Assembly (NCBI GenBank): GCA_014384025.1
Contig: JACNGQ010000162.1
Coordinates: 1-64,000, forward strand
DNA length: 64,000 nucleotides
Origin: Planctomycetota bacterium
GTDB taxonomy: Bacteria > Planctomycetota > Phycisphaerae > Sedimentisphaerales > Anaerobacaceae
Reading direction: 5' to 3'
The notes beneath the pieces are model-generated. The model saw only the letters and a program-made list of their open reading frames with translations, was not told the DNA's origin and did not search any database. Of this stretch, positions 46,467 to 55,469 are shown piece after piece; within the stretch, counting starts at the first letter, position 1; every line of letters begins with the position of its first letter. Both the position numbers and the translations under genes were made by a program.

Positions 46467-46937
46467 TTATTTGTTGCTTCCGAGCTTGATCCACTTTTTG
46501 AGTCTGGATTTACACTGCTCTAATTTTCCCTCTTCGGATGATGTTTGTCCGTATTTGAAGTTATATTGTTCTATAGCCTGCATAACAATCTTTTCGAAGT
46601 TTGTCCCTCCGAGCTTCCACGGCTTATTAATTAACCTGAAAATCTCTCCCTGATCAACTGCAGCCTTAAGATCGGCATCCTGGTCATATCCCGAGAGTAC
46701 TATCCCGATGATATCCGGATGTTTTTGTTTGACGGTTCTAAGAAGCTCAAGCCCGGTCATCTCAGGCATGCACATATCGGTTACGATTACATGTACTTCT
46801 TCTCGCTGGAGGATTTCATGTGCTTCTTCACAAGTCTTGGCGAAGAATTTATTGTATGATTCGTCCATAAGGCCCCTTTCCAGAGACTGTAGGACTATTA
46901 TGTCGTCATCAACGAATAATACGGTTCTCTTTTCCAT
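46467..46937 (-). CDS. CheY-like response regulator (stand-alone receiver domain)
   Basis: A 156-aa receiver protein: acidic pair FVDDD (residues 8-12), phospho-acceptor Asp54 in IVTDMCMPEM, switch Ser in VLSGYD, and the lysine in NKPW. The 25-residue C-terminal tail is basic and has no output domain. The INKPW form is typical of receivers found with HD-GYP or hybrid kinases. The start is ATG 46937 with GAGGAAG upstream; a GTG at 46952 is rejected. It is the last gene of a three-gene set (receptor, hybrid kinase, receiver), 63 bases after the kinase gene, and is the likely final phospho-acceptor. Confidence 0.9.
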   Translation of the reverse strand: MEKRTVLFVDDDIIVLQSLERGLMDESYNKFFAKTCEEAHEILQREEVHVIVTDMCMPEMTGLELLRTVKQKHPDIIGIVLSGYDQDADLKAAVDQGEIFRLINKPWKLGGTNFEKIVMQAIEQYNFKYGQTSSEEGKLEQCKSRLKKWIKLGSNK

Positions 46938-47000
46938 TTTTATCTTCCTCACGTTCGCTTTTTGTTTCTTTCTGCATATGTAAGCTGTTATTACTCAAGT

Positions 47001-49946
47001 TCAAATATTTGCTTGTATCTTCTTCACATCGGTTTGCTGCCCTGCTGATTCGGTCCAGTTCGGTTGAGACAGAAATGTTTTAAGTTTATTAAATTCTGTC
47101 TGTATGTCGGCAAAAAGCGCCTCAGTTCCTTCCAGCTTTTCCTCTCTGCCTTTAGTTTCAAGATGGTACAACATATCGGATATTTTCCTCGCAGCGACAT
47201 GTCTGGCTAAGCCCCTTAGTTTATGTGAATACATTTTTACATTCTTGGAATCCCTGGCCTCTATTGCCACAGCAAGAAGCTCTATGGTCTGCGGGGCTTC
47301 TTCAAGAAATATCTTTACGGTTTCTTTAAGTACCTCTTCATCGTCATAAATCTTTTTAATTATATCAAAGTCAACCGGGAACTCGCCATACTGTTCATCT
47401 ACCAGTTCGGCCGGTGTGGTATCAGCGGTTGATGTTTCAGAACAAAGCTGGTTGAGTTGTTCAACATCGGATTTTGCGGAATCAATTCGCTGGTTCATAT
47501 CTATATCCCCTTCTGATAAATATTTACTTAGGGTTTGAAGCAATTTCTTATGCTCAATTGGTTTGCTTATGTAGTCATCGCATCCGGCCGCAAAACATTT
47601 CACATCGTCTCCTTTCATAGCATAAGCAGTGAGAGCAATTATCGGTGTTTTCAATCCTTTTTTTCTAATCGCTTTTGCGGCCTCGTAGCCGTTCATATTA
47701 GGCATCTCGATATCCATAAATATCAGATCAAATTGTTCAGTCAGAGCTTTTTGTACTACCTGGTTACCATCTTCTGCAATAGTTACCTTCAGACCGAGCC
47801 TTTTCAGCAGCGATTTGATAAGTACTTGGTTAGTTTTTGCATCTTCGGCAACTAATATATTGCCTGAAAATTCGACTTGCTGTGCTTGGTCATCATTACA
47901 GGCCTCTATATGGCTAACCATATTCTGCCTGTCCAAAAACGGCTGTTTTGTTACTTCAACACCGGCAGGTATAGTAAGCGAGAATACCGAGCCTTTTCCA
48001 ACTTCGCTGGTCATAGTAAGTTGTCCGTCCAGAAGTTCCGCCAGCCGTTTCGATATAGCAAGACCCAGACCCGTACCTCCAAACTCGCGAGAGGTGCTGT
48101 TATCACCCTGAACAAATGTCTCGAATATTTCATCTTGTTTGTCTTTAGGAATGCCAATGCCGGTATCTTCCACATCGAAACGAATGAATGGGGCATTTTC
48201 AATTTCCTGTAGAGATACCCTTAAATAGATATGTCCTTCCCTGGTGAATTTAATGGCGTTACTCACAAGATTGATAAGGCATTGACGCACACGAGTTATA
48301 TCTGTGCGTATTTTTGCCGGCAGCCCAGCATCTTCAATGACCTTATAATCAAGCCCTTCGATTTTTGCTTTAGGCAGCATCAATGATTCAACAGAATTGA
48401 GTAGCCGCCCTAATGAGCACTCAGCAATATCAACATCGACTTTTTTGGCCTCGACTTTGGATAAGTCAAGTATGTCATCTATGAGCCTGAGCAGGTTATG
48501 ACTTGAATCTCTGACAATTTTAAGATGCTCTTTTTGCTCGTTGGTTAGTTCTGATTCCGCCAATAAATTGGTAAAACCTATTATTGCATTCATGGGTGTA
48601 CGGATTTCATGGCTCATGGTTGCCAGGAACTGGCTCTTGGCTACATTGGCCATCTGAGCTTGAGCTGCCATATCGTTTGCCCGCGAGGTGGTCTTTATGA
48701 GTTCTTTGTTGACATCTTCGGCTTCTTTCCTGGCACACTCGATGTCAGTCATCATGTTAAGTGTTGCCTGCTGAGATTGCTCCAGTTCAAGCATGTTTTT
48801 GTTCAGTTGTTTTTCAATCACTGAACGTTCTCTGATTTCCTTAATCAATTTTGCCTCAGTGCGTTTGAGATTGGCAGTTTCCCTTGAAAGCTGCTCGTTT
48901 AGCACATTTAGTTCATCAGCGGACTGAGCTTTTATCGCCAGTTTGACTTTCTCTCGTTGATTTCTATAGAACCAGGTGCCTCCGAGAATAAGCTGCACTA
49001 TCAATAGTCCGACCGCCATATTGACGTTTCTCGAATGGGTTTTTGCAGGAGCTGATATTCTATCGTATTCTGATGTTACGCATATTGTCCATTTTGTCTC
49101 TCCAATACTGATTGGCCTCCAGGCCATGACCACCTTTTTATCTGAGAATTCATCAAATACGAGACAGCGAGCCCCGCTATTACCGGCTAACATCTCAGAG
49201 AGAACTTCTGTTTCTCTATCTTCTTCACCTCCAACATTATCTTTTTGAAGTGAAAACAGATTTTGCCCAATAAAAGAGCTATCAATATGGCTTATTATGA
49301 TTCCGTTATTATCGACAATCCATGTGTAGCCACCATTGCCTTGGTTGCTTCCATAGAGACTATTGCGTATTGTGCTCAAATGTATTACCGCTCGCAGTAT
49401 TCCAATAAATTGTTCGCCTTCGAACACAGGCTGACAAACCGAAATACTTTCGATTCCTGAATTTGATGTAAATATCGGGCTTATACAAGGTTTGTGGTCT
49501 TTAATCACCTTGCTGATGCCGGGCTTATTTGAATAATCGGCCCCAGCCTTGTTTTCTTTCCATGGTATCATGCATTGGATTATCCCACTTGCATCTACCC
49601 GGTATAATGAATTCACTATACCTTTTAGGTTATCAAAAATAAGTTTTTCCGGGTAATAACTGTCAACCACCGGACCCTGTGCGTCCGTCCAGCCGTTCAC
49701 TAATGCTTTCTTGACCTTTGGATTATTAGCCAATATGCTTAATTCATTATGAGTATGAACAAATAGTTTTTCGATGTTAACGGCCTCTGTAGTAGCAATA
49801 GAAGATAGATGTTTCTGAACTTCAGCAATAATGGTGTTCTCAAAGTTTCTGCTGCTCTTTTGAGCCAGTATTATTACAACTGCAACAGTTAGCACGGCAA
49901 CTATCACTACAATGCAAAATCTTCTGTTGACGGTTTGTATGTTCAT
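47001..49946 (-). CDS. Hybrid sensor histidine kinase with receiver and Hpt domains
   Basis: A 981-aa membrane phosphorelay kinase. Membrane segments lie at about residues 12-29 and 310-328 and enclose a large extracytoplasmic Cache-type sensor. A long coiled coil (about 335-430) leads to the HisKA domain with His446 in [10 protein letters not shown], then an HATPase with [16 protein letters not shown] and [11 protein letters not shown] receiver has Asp745 in FMDIEMP, and a C-terminal Hpt domain has His908 in SHKLRG. This BarA-like order means that phosphate goes His-Asp-His and then to a separate receiver, for which the 46467 protein is the natural candidate. Its start lies 46 bases after the stop of the sensor gene, in the same direction. 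Confidence 0.93.
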   Translation of the reverse strand: MNIQTVNRRFCIVVIVAVLTVAVVIILAQKSSRNFENTIIAEVQKHLSSIATTEAVNIEKLFVHTHNELSILANNPKVKKALVNGWTDAQGPVVDSYYPEKLIFDNLKGIVNSLYRVDASGIIQCMIPWKENKAGADYSNKPGISKVIKDHKPCISPIFTSNSGIESISVCQPVFEGEQFIGILRAVIHLSTIRNSLYGSNQGNGGYTWIVDNNGIIISHIDSSFIGQNLFSLQKDNVGGEEDRETEVLSEMLAGNSGARCLVFDEFSDKKVVMAWRPISIGETKWTICVTSEYDRISAPAKTHSRNVNMAVGLLIVQLILGGTWFYRNQREKVKLAIKAQSADELNVLNEQLSRETANLKRTEAKLIKEIRERSVIEKQLNKNMLELEQSQQATLNMMTDIECARKEAEDVNKELIKTTSRANDMAAQAQMANVAKSQFLATMSHEIRTPMNAIIGFTNLLAESELTNEQKEHLKIVRDSSHNLLRLIDDILDLSKVEAKKVDVDIAECSLGRLLNSVESLMLPKAKIEGLDYKVIEDAGLPAKIRTDITRVRQCLINLVSNAIKFTREGHIYLRVSLQEIENAPFIRFDVEDTGIGIPKDKQDEIFETFVQGDNSTSREFGGTGLGLAISKRLAELLDGQLTMTSEVGKGSVFSLTIPAGVEVTKQPFLDRQNMVSHIEACNDDQAQQVEFSGNILVAEDAKTNQVLIKSLLKRLGLKVTIAEDGNQVVQKALTEQFDLIFMDIEMPNMNGYEAAKAIRKKGLKTPIIALTAYAMKGDDVKCFAAGCDDYISKPIEHKKLLQTLSKYLSEGDIDMNQRIDSAKSDVEQLNQLCSETSTADTTPAELVDEQYGEFPVDFDIIKKIYDDEEVLKETVKIFLEEAPQTIELLAVAIEARDSKNVKMYSHKLRGLARHVAARKISDMLYHLETKGREEKLEGTEALFADIQTEFNKLKTFLSQPNWTESAGQQTDVKKIQANI

Positions 49947-49992
49947 ATTCTTTTCAGAAGAGGTCTCTCTTCCCTATTCCTGTTAGAGTTCC

Positions 49993-51579
49993 CTATGATA
50001 TTTTAGGTTTATTTGCGCCGGCCTTGTTTTCAATGTATTCTATCTCATCTCGATATTTCTCTTCCCTGCCTAATTCTCTCAAGAGATCGTCGATCTCTTT
50101 CTTCAATTCAATCATTTGCAGTTCACGGCCGACAGCCAGCTTGTTGAACTGTCTTAACTCATGCATCTTTTTTTCCAGTTTTTCTTCAACTTCTTTGCGA
50201 TAGGTAATGTCTGTGGAGATTATCGTAGCGGCAATAATCTCCTGGTCATGCTTTACCGGCCCGATACGAGTCACCTGCCATGTTCTTATGTTGGCGCCCT
50301 CAGGAGTAATAATCGTTTCAAAACTCTGACATTGACCTGTTTGGAAGACCAGTTCAATATTATTTCTGATTGTATCTTGATACTCCGGCGGTATGTGGTC
50401 ACAGATGTTTGTACCTATTGCCTCTTCGACAGTAGTACCCTGAACAGTGCGATTGATAAACAAAATCTTGCCATCTCGGTTCACATTGAGGATGTAATCA
50501 GGTGCAGTCTCAAGTATAGAATGCATTTTTTCTTTACTTGCCTGCAAGTTGTTATAAGAATTTACGAGCTTGTTTTCTATTTCTCCAATATAGAAATAAA
50601 AGAATCCCAACAATAGGAAAATAACTGTAATGCAGGACAGTGTTAATATTAGTGAAAATATCCTCAATCCGGAAACTTCTTCGGTAATATCAGCATGAAC
50701 TGCAATATCACCGACATCTCGACCTCCGGCATCTATTAGCGGAAGGAATCTCCCAAGATAATACCGATTGTCCGAGGGCAGTTTAAGTACATGGGAAAGT
50801 TGCTCTTTGTCATCACATTTTGAGAGCTCTTCTAAGTATTTGTATAATGCCGGCGGCAACTTGGCAAAAGTGCTGGCGGAGATAACAAAATTGGGAAACT
50901 GATTCCAATGTGAATCACGTCCCAGCATTTTCATTCCTTCTTCCCATTTGGCGCGATCCAGATAAGACTTATTGATGATAAGACATAGCTCTATGCCTAA
51001 GGTTTCCTTCAAATCCGAAGTAATATGTTCAATTTCTTCACCGAGCTCAATGTAACCGACCAGCTTGCCGTCAATTTGCCATGGATACACAACTCTCAAT
51101 GTAAATGTGCCTAATGGTCCAAGCTCGATACCAGAAGCGGTTTGCCCATCACGTACTACACTATCCATCGTGAATCTGTCTATATAATCCCCGTGTCTTG
51201 AAGGATTGTGGACTCGCAAAAAACAAACGCTGTCTAAGTCGTGAAAGTAAAAATGTGTTATCTTATGTTCTTGATGAATATTGTTGAAAATTGGTGTGGC
51301 ATATTTTAGCAGTGCATTCCTGTCTTTTGCAAACCAGGCATCTCTAAGGTCATTGTCTTTTTGCAGAAGATTGATCAACCCATTTAATAACTGCGTGTCC
51401 TCATCCAGTTCTATTTTTAGCAGTTTCTTTACCTGGAAAAGACGTTGTTGTGTCTGGTTATGGATTCGGCGTGTATGAAGCATATGTGCCGTAAGTATAG
51501 AAACCGCTAATAAAACTCCTAATGCTGTTGCAAGAGGAATCAGAATGCGCCACTTGATTTTTTCTCTGACTTTTTTCAT
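49993..51579 (-). CDS. Membrane Cache-PAS sensor protein without a kinase domain
   Basis: A 528-aa receptor. Membrane segments at about residues 12-34 and 305-330 flank a roughly 270-residue extracytoplasmic sensor resembling the double-Cache (dCache_3-like) type (HFYFHDLDSVCFLRVHNPSRHGD). A cytoplasmic PAS domain covers about 355-465 (ILETAPDYILNVNRDGKILFINR ... DITYRKEVEEKL). The C-terminal coiled coil (MIELKKEIDDLLRELGREEKYR) ends the protein: there is no HisKA, HATPase, GGDEF or methyl-accepting region. It therefore probably signals by assembling with the hybrid kinase encoded next. The ATG lies after GGACG; the start is moderately sure. Confidence 0.88.
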   Translation of the reverse strand: MKKVREKIKWRILIPLATALGVLLAVSILTAHMLHTRRIHNQTQQRLFQVKKLLKIELDEDTQLLNGLINLLQKDNDLRDAWFAKDRNALLKYATPIFNNIHQEHKITHFYFHDLDSVCFLRVHNPSRHGDYIDRFTMDSVVRDGQTASGIELGPLGTFTLRVVYPWQIDGKLVGYIELGEEIEHITSDLKETLGIELCLIINKSYLDRAKWEEGMKMLGRDSHWNQFPNFVISASTFAKLPPALYKYLEELSKCDDKEQLSHVLKLPSDNRYYLGRFLPLIDAGGRDVGDIAVHADITEEVSGLRIFSLILTLSCITVIFLLLGFFYFYIGEIENKLVNSYNNLQASKEKMHSILETAPDYILNVNRDGKILFINRTVQGTTVEEAIGTNICDHIPPEYQDTIRNNIELVFQTGQCQSFETIITPEGANIRTWQVTRIGPVKHDQEIIAATIISTDITYRKEVEEKLEKKMHELRQFNKLAVGRELQMIELKKEIDDLLRELGREEKYRDEIEYIENKAGANKPKIS

Positions 51580-52063
51580 TATTTATTACGTCCGAACATA
51601 TCCTTCATACTCGCCATGCGGTACGTCAAATTACATCTTTTTCCTATAGCCCGCCTTACACAATATCAGAAGGTGTGTTTATTGTTACCCCAGCTTTTTC
51701 AGAAATTAGGACCAAGGAATTTCAATCACATTCATATCGGCTAAAATTCTATGTGAGTAAACCGCGTTTTTCGCCCCTCTAAGACATTATTCAGCAAACC
51801 GGTATTCCTGCATTACTGGCAGTCCGCAAGGGCTGATAATAAAAAAAAATGTCACAACTGACCGATAATATTGGTCGGAATTCGTGATTGGCTACTTTTG
51901 AGTCTGTAGTTTTTTTCCTGAATCAGGACGTGACTGATAGAGATATCGTGCAGGTAAAAAGGATTTTTCTCTGTTATCTCATCAGGCCAAAGAATAGCTG
52001 ATGAAATAACAAAAAAGGCTGTTGTGTCCGGCAAAACTACCCGATGGACTCTTCCGCATTAGG
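51580..52063. other. Intergenic region with two inverted repeats
   Basis: No gene is supported. GTTATCTCATCAG (51973-51985) pairs with CTGATGAAATAAC (51998-52010) over 13 positions with one mismatch, about 55 bases after the ccmD-like stop. A smaller palindrome GACCGATAATATTGGTC is at 51860-51876. The first could end the ccm operon message, although no T-run follows on the minus strand. The second could be an operator for the sensor operon. Confidence 0.5.
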
Positions 52064-52210
52064 CTACGACTCGGAAGACATAGCATCGTTGGAACCGGTC
52101 CGGCGAGAGTCGATTTTTTTATTAAGGTCGGCAATCTGCCCGTTGAGATAGAACATATATCCAAACAGCATTACCATGAGAACAGAATAGGACATACATA
52201 AGTATAACAT
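52064..52210 (-). CDS. ccmD: CcmD-like small membrane protein
   Basis: A 48-aa protein read directly from the gap after ccmC. It has one hydrophobic helix (about residues 6-22, SYSVLMVMLFGYMFYL) followed by YLNGQIADLNKKIDS and a polar tail. CcmD proteins are exactly this: one membrane helix with a charged cytoplasmic end that helps release holo-CcmE from the CcmABC complex. GGAG lies 7 bases before the ATG. The start is 17 bases after the ccmC stop, in the same direction, as the last gene of the ccm operon. Position and build support the call; CcmD sequences are too variable for a firm match by eye. Confidence 0.75.
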   Translation of the reverse strand: MLYLCMSYSVLMVMLFGYMFYLNGQIADLNKKIDSRRTGSNDAMSSES

Positions 52211-52227
52211 TGAACAAACTCCATCAA

Positions 52228-52875
52228 TTATTCGGCTTCAAGCCTTGATTTGATTTTCAGTACATCTGTCTTTATCCAAATCAGCATTGCGGCTAACAAC
52301 ATCGTTGAGACCATGCCCATAAAAAATGCTCCTCTTTGCCAGGGATTGTCAAAAGTAAAGCTCGGCTGGTGTATATCTTGCATGTAACGGGCACTGATAT
52401 AAACCATTGGTACGTCGAGAAATGCGATAATAGCAAAGACGGCGCAAACTCTCGCTCTGCGTTGTTTTGAGCCGGGCAAAGAAGACCGCAGGATAAGATA
52501 AACTACATAGAGAAACCATAAAATTGCAGATGAGATAAGCCTCGGGCTTGCAGTCCACCATGGCCCCCATTCGGCACGCGAGAAAATCATCCCTGTTGCG
52601 TTCAATACTGTGGCAAAAATTAGACCGACTTCAGCAGTAGCTGCCGCCACGTGATCCCATGATTCATTACCGGTGGCCAGATAACCAATGGCAGTTACGA
52701 GTAGCACGGTGAAACAGGCAAGTGAACAAATTGAGCTGGGAACATGGGCGTAAATGATATTTCGGACGGGCGAGCAGGGGTTTGCAGAAGGTCCTTCAAT
52801 TCGTCCTTTGGTCAGAGCCATCCACGTAGACGCCAACAATAGTACCAAAGTAATAAACAGTAAAATCTTTCGCAT
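52228..52875 (-). CDS. ccmC: Cytochrome c maturation haem-handling protein CcmC
   Basis: A 215-aa membrane protein of the CcmC/CcsA haem-handling family with six transmembrane helices. The tryptophan-rich signature appears as EWGPWWTASPRL, close to the usual WWxxDPRL but with Ser in place of Asp. The external haem-ligand histidines are in YAHVPSS and DIHQPSF. It loads haem onto CcmE together with CcmAB. AAGGAG lies 7 bases before the ATG. It starts 3 bases after the ccmB stop and is followed by the small ccmD-like gene. Confidence 0.9.
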   Translation of the reverse strand: MRKILLFITLVLLLASTWMALTKGRIEGPSANPCSPVRNIIYAHVPSSICSLACFTVLLVTAIGYLATGNESWDHVAAATAEVGLIFATVLNATGMIFSRAEWGPWWTASPRLISSAILWFLYVVYLILRSSLPGSKQRRARVCAVFAIIAFLDVPMVYISARYMQDIHQPSFTFDNPWQRGAFFMGMVSTMLLAAMLIWIKTDVLKIKSRLEAE

Positions 52876-52878
52876 TTC

Positions 52879-53589
52879 TTACTCCTTAATCGCAAAGCCG
52901 AATAAAAGCCAGCAGGCAACCACAAACACTGCGTCGAAGGCAATCATAAATCCTACCGCCGAGCCGAATGTGCCTACAAAGGCAAGTGCTCCGGTGCCTG
53001 TCATTTCCGGGGGGATTGCACCGAAAACAAGCAGAAGGGCAAATGTGGCCGGTATCATCATCGGCATAAGTATGACAAGAACTAAGATACTCAGCAATGC
53101 TCCTCGTGCTCTGCTTAGTTGAACAATCGCCGAAAACAATGTTCCAACACTCGATATGGCAATATTTCCCAGTAATAATACACCTATCAAAGCAGGCCAA
53201 TTGTTGATATTTAATCTGAATGCGACTATAACGACCGGGACGATTATTATCTCAAAGATGCAGAGCAAAACTACATTGACAAACAGCTTGGCCAGGTAAA
53301 TTGTTCCTTCGTCAACAGGAGCCAGCAGCAGAGCGTAAATACAGTCCTGCCGCTGTTCAGTTGCGAATGATCTTTCCTGTGCCAGAAGGCCGGCGAACAG
53401 AAACGCTATCCACAATGCGACCGGGCCGATGACAGCCTCGCTTTGCAGCACCGCTTCTGAAGCCATTCGCAAAACCCAGACTATCAACATTCCAAGGACT
53501 ATCATCGTCGGTAGTACCTGCTTTGCCCGCAGCTCTGTGACAATATCTTTGATAAAAATGGCCTTTAAGCTGAGCCAGAAATATCTCAT
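52879..53589 (-). CDS. ccmB: Haem exporter permease subunit CcmB
   Basis: A 236-aa membrane protein with six transmembrane helices, beginning with the family's cytosolic segment (FWLSLKAIFIKDIVTELRAK) and containing LAQERSFATEQRQDCIYALLLAP, a CcmB hallmark. It pairs with the CcmA ATPase to drive release of haem-loaded CcmE. Its ATG overlaps the ccmA TGA by two bases (ATGA). AGGAG lies just upstream, so translation is coupled. It is of normal length for the family. Confidence 0.92.
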   Translation of the reverse strand: MRYFWLSLKAIFIKDIVTELRAKQVLPTMIVLGMLIVWVLRMASEAVLQSEAVIGPVALWIAFLFAGLLAQERSFATEQRQDCIYALLLAPVDEGTIYLAKLFVNVVLLCIFEIIIVPVVIVAFRLNINNWPALIGVLLLGNIAISSVGTLFSAIVQLSRARGALLSILVLVILMPMMIPATFALLLVFGAIPPEMTGTGALAFVGTFGSAVGFMIAFDAVFVVACWLLFGFAIKE

Positions 53590-54302
53590 GTTTCGCTCCT
53601 GGCATAGCTTATATAATCTTTCAAAAACCTTTCCTTATCAATATCGCCGGTCTTTGCGTCAAATATCAGGTTCGATTTATCCAAAACCACCACACGATTG
53701 CAGCACTGCAGGCCGATATCTATGTCATGAGTTGTCATCACAATTGTACCGTCATTTTTCGTAAATTCTTTTAAAACAGTGATAAGATGATGACAGGCCT
53801 TGGCATCCAGACCGGTAAAAGGCTCATCCGCCAGCAATAAAGCCGGCCGATGTACCAGAGCCCGTGCAATGGCTAAACGTTGAAGAAGCCCCCGGGAAAG
53901 GATACTTGCTGTGTCGTATTTATAGGAGGAAAGCCCGACATCCTGAAGTAATTCTGTTATGTGGGTTTCACTGTCTTTCACGCCGTAGAGAGTCGCAAAA
54001 AAAGAAAGATTTTCGAGAACTGTCAATTCGGGATAAACCATGCTTTTATGGGAAATCATTCCAAATTGTGATTTGGCTTTTTCCGGGTCCTTTTGGATAT
54101 TGTATCCGCAAAGCTTAACAGAGCCAATGTCAGGCTGCAAGAGGCCGGCTATGATACGCAGCAGCGTGGTTTTACCCGCTCCATTGATACCACAAATGAG
54201 AACCGCCTGCCCCGTATCTATGTCAATAGCAATATCCCTCAAAACATTCCGTGTATCAAATGCTTTACTGACAGACTTAACATTTATAACCATGTCATTC
54301 AT
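53586..54302 (-). CDS. ccmA: Cytochrome c maturation ABC ATPase CcmA
   Basis: An ABC-type ATPase of about 238 aa. Walker A is GINGAGKTT, the Q-loop region is FGMISHKS, the signature is LSRGLLQRL (in place of LSxGQ), Walker B is LLLADEPF, and the H-loop is MTTHD. The LSRG-x-x-QR form is usual for CcmA. Start choice is uncertain: ATG 54302 or ATG 54293, or a GTG at 54317, none with a clear ribosome site. Its stop overlaps the ccmB start. It energises the release of haem-CcmE from CcmC. Confidence 0.92.
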   Translation of the reverse strand: MNDMVINVKSVSKAFDTRNVLRDIAIDIDTGQAVLICGINGAGKTTLLRIIAGLLQPDIGSVKLCGYNIQKDPEKAKSQFGMISHKSMVYPELTVLENLSFFATLYGVKDSETHITELLQDVGLSSYKYDTASILSRGLLQRLAIARALVHRPALLLADEPFTGLDAKACHHLITVLKEFTKNDGTIVMTTHDIDIGLQCCNRVVVLDKSNLIFDAKTGDIDKERFLKDYISYARSET

Positions 54303-54372
54303 ATCTTGCAGCAACACAGGCCTTTTTATATAAAATCATCAGAAAGTGATTTAAATATTCATAAAATCCCAC

Positions 54373-55353
54373 TCAGCTTTGTTGACTACGTAGCCGCCAA
54401 ATCACCAGGACAGCTATCAGAGCAAACACCACTATCAAAGTTATTGACGTGCTACTATTCGACTTTGTGACAGTGAATCCGACAGCCTGGAATTTTATCT
54501 GTTCGGCAACCTTTAGTTCCGAGAAACTAAAATATTCGGCAGAGCTGCCATCAGCCAGGTTTACTTCTCCTTTTGAGTCTCCAAGACCTTTTAGTCGTCC
54601 TTTATCCAATAACGAAAAAACCATAAATTCAGATGTGGGCAGACTTATCTTTTTTATGATGTCAATAGTTTCTGAATCAATATCCAGGCTATATGAGAAT
54701 TCAGCATCATACTGCCCGGGGGGAGTCGCCATAGTATCGTAGAAACCATCTTTTGTAATAACCAGGGCGTTTTCCTGAAAATATTTCGATAAGGTCAGAT
54801 CCTTAAATCCTACCGGAAGCATTGCCTCTATAACTTTACTTTTATCATTTTCATCTTTTTCTACTGAAGTTATTGCCATATCCGAACTGTTATCAAGGCG
54901 CATGTATTCTGTTATTCTAAGAGCATCAGCTTCGACCTTAATAATAAAATGGTGGGTAGCGACGGACAGTTTGGATTTGTCGGTTGAAACCTCATAAACT
55001 TCAACATGACCGTTAAAAACGGTTTGTCCCGTCTTAAGCGCAATAGGGTGCCCGTTAAACATCATGTTCTGGTGTTTTATTCTTGGCAGGGCCGTTACGT
55101 TGTTACCTGTTGGAACATTCTCAAAAACAGCCTTTCCTTCAGAATCAACATTCCCTTTTAGAGTTTGTGTCAGTTTTCCCTGCTCGAAGATGGTTACCAA
55201 AACTTCATTATTCACAGTGGGTGTGCCGTTGGCTGTGCTATTTGTTACATTTATGGTGAGTGTTATTTGTTTCTCTGATTCAATGTTCTGGCCGGCAAGG
55301 TATGATACTGAGAACAATGAAGACATTATTGATATCATTAGTAAATGTTTCAC
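54373..55353 (-). CDS. Unknown exported, C-terminally membrane-anchored protein in the ccm operon
   Basis: A 326-aa protein with an N-terminal signal peptide (about residues 1-20, SYLAGQ), a mainly beta-strand periplasmic part and a C-terminal membrane helix (about 302-320) ending in RRLRSQQS-like basic residues. The N-terminal half (EVLVTIFEQGKLTQTL...GKAVFENVPTG) resembles carboxypeptidase-regulatory or Ig-like beta-sandwiches. The second half is not recognised. The mature part has no cysteine pair, so it is not a thiol reductase. GTG 55353 is the apparent start, 6 bases after the small ORF upstream. Its place between ccmF and ccmA suggests a part in apocytochrome or haem handling; it is a candidate replacement for missing CcmH/I functions. 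Confidence 0.7.
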   Translation of the reverse strand: MKHLLMISIMSSLFSVSYLAGQNIESEKQITLTINVTNSTANGTPTVNNEVLVTIFEQGKLTQTLKGNVDSEGKAVFENVPTGNNVTALPRIKHQNMMFNGHPIALKTGQTVFNGHVEVYEVSTDKSKLSVATHHFIIKVEADALRITEYMRLDNSSDMAITSVEKDENDKSKVIEAMLPVGFKDLTLSKYFQENALVITKDGFYDTMATPPGQYDAEFSYSLDIDSETIDIIKKISLPTSEFMVFSLLDKGRLKGLGDSKGEVNLADGSSAEYFSFSELKVAEQIKFQAVGFTVTKSNSSTSITLIVVFALIAVLVIWRLRSQQS

Positions 55354-55359
55354 AATGTT

Positions 55360-55458
55360 TTACCGTTCCTTTTTTGTGTTATCTGTTCGTTTTGAAAGCA
55401 GAGGCAGAATTACAAACAGCACAGATACTCCTAAAAGTATCCATTTCAAATAGTCCAT
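55360..55458 (-). CDS. 32-aa single-helix membrane protein in the ccm operon
   Basis: A small ORF in the gap between ccmF and the unknown 54373 gene. It encodes MDYLKW, a hydrophobic helix (about residues 6-22, ILLGVSVLFVILPLL) and a basic, polar tail (SKRTDNTKKER). AGAAGGA lies 6 bases before the ATG. Its stop is 6 bases before the next start, and the ccmF stop lies 11 bases upstream. The tight packing and clean ribosome site argue that it is real. The topology (short outside N-terminus, charged cytoplasmic tail) is CcmD-like. No family match is possible at this length. Confidence 0.6.
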   Translation of the reverse strand: MDYLKWILLGVSVLFVILPLLSKRTDNTKKER

Positions 55459-55469
55459 TTTAAGTCCTT

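Noticed and set aside
54040-54470. Plus-strand frames over ccmA and its upstream gap
   Set aside because: They are antisense to ccmA, which has intact Walker and signature motifs.
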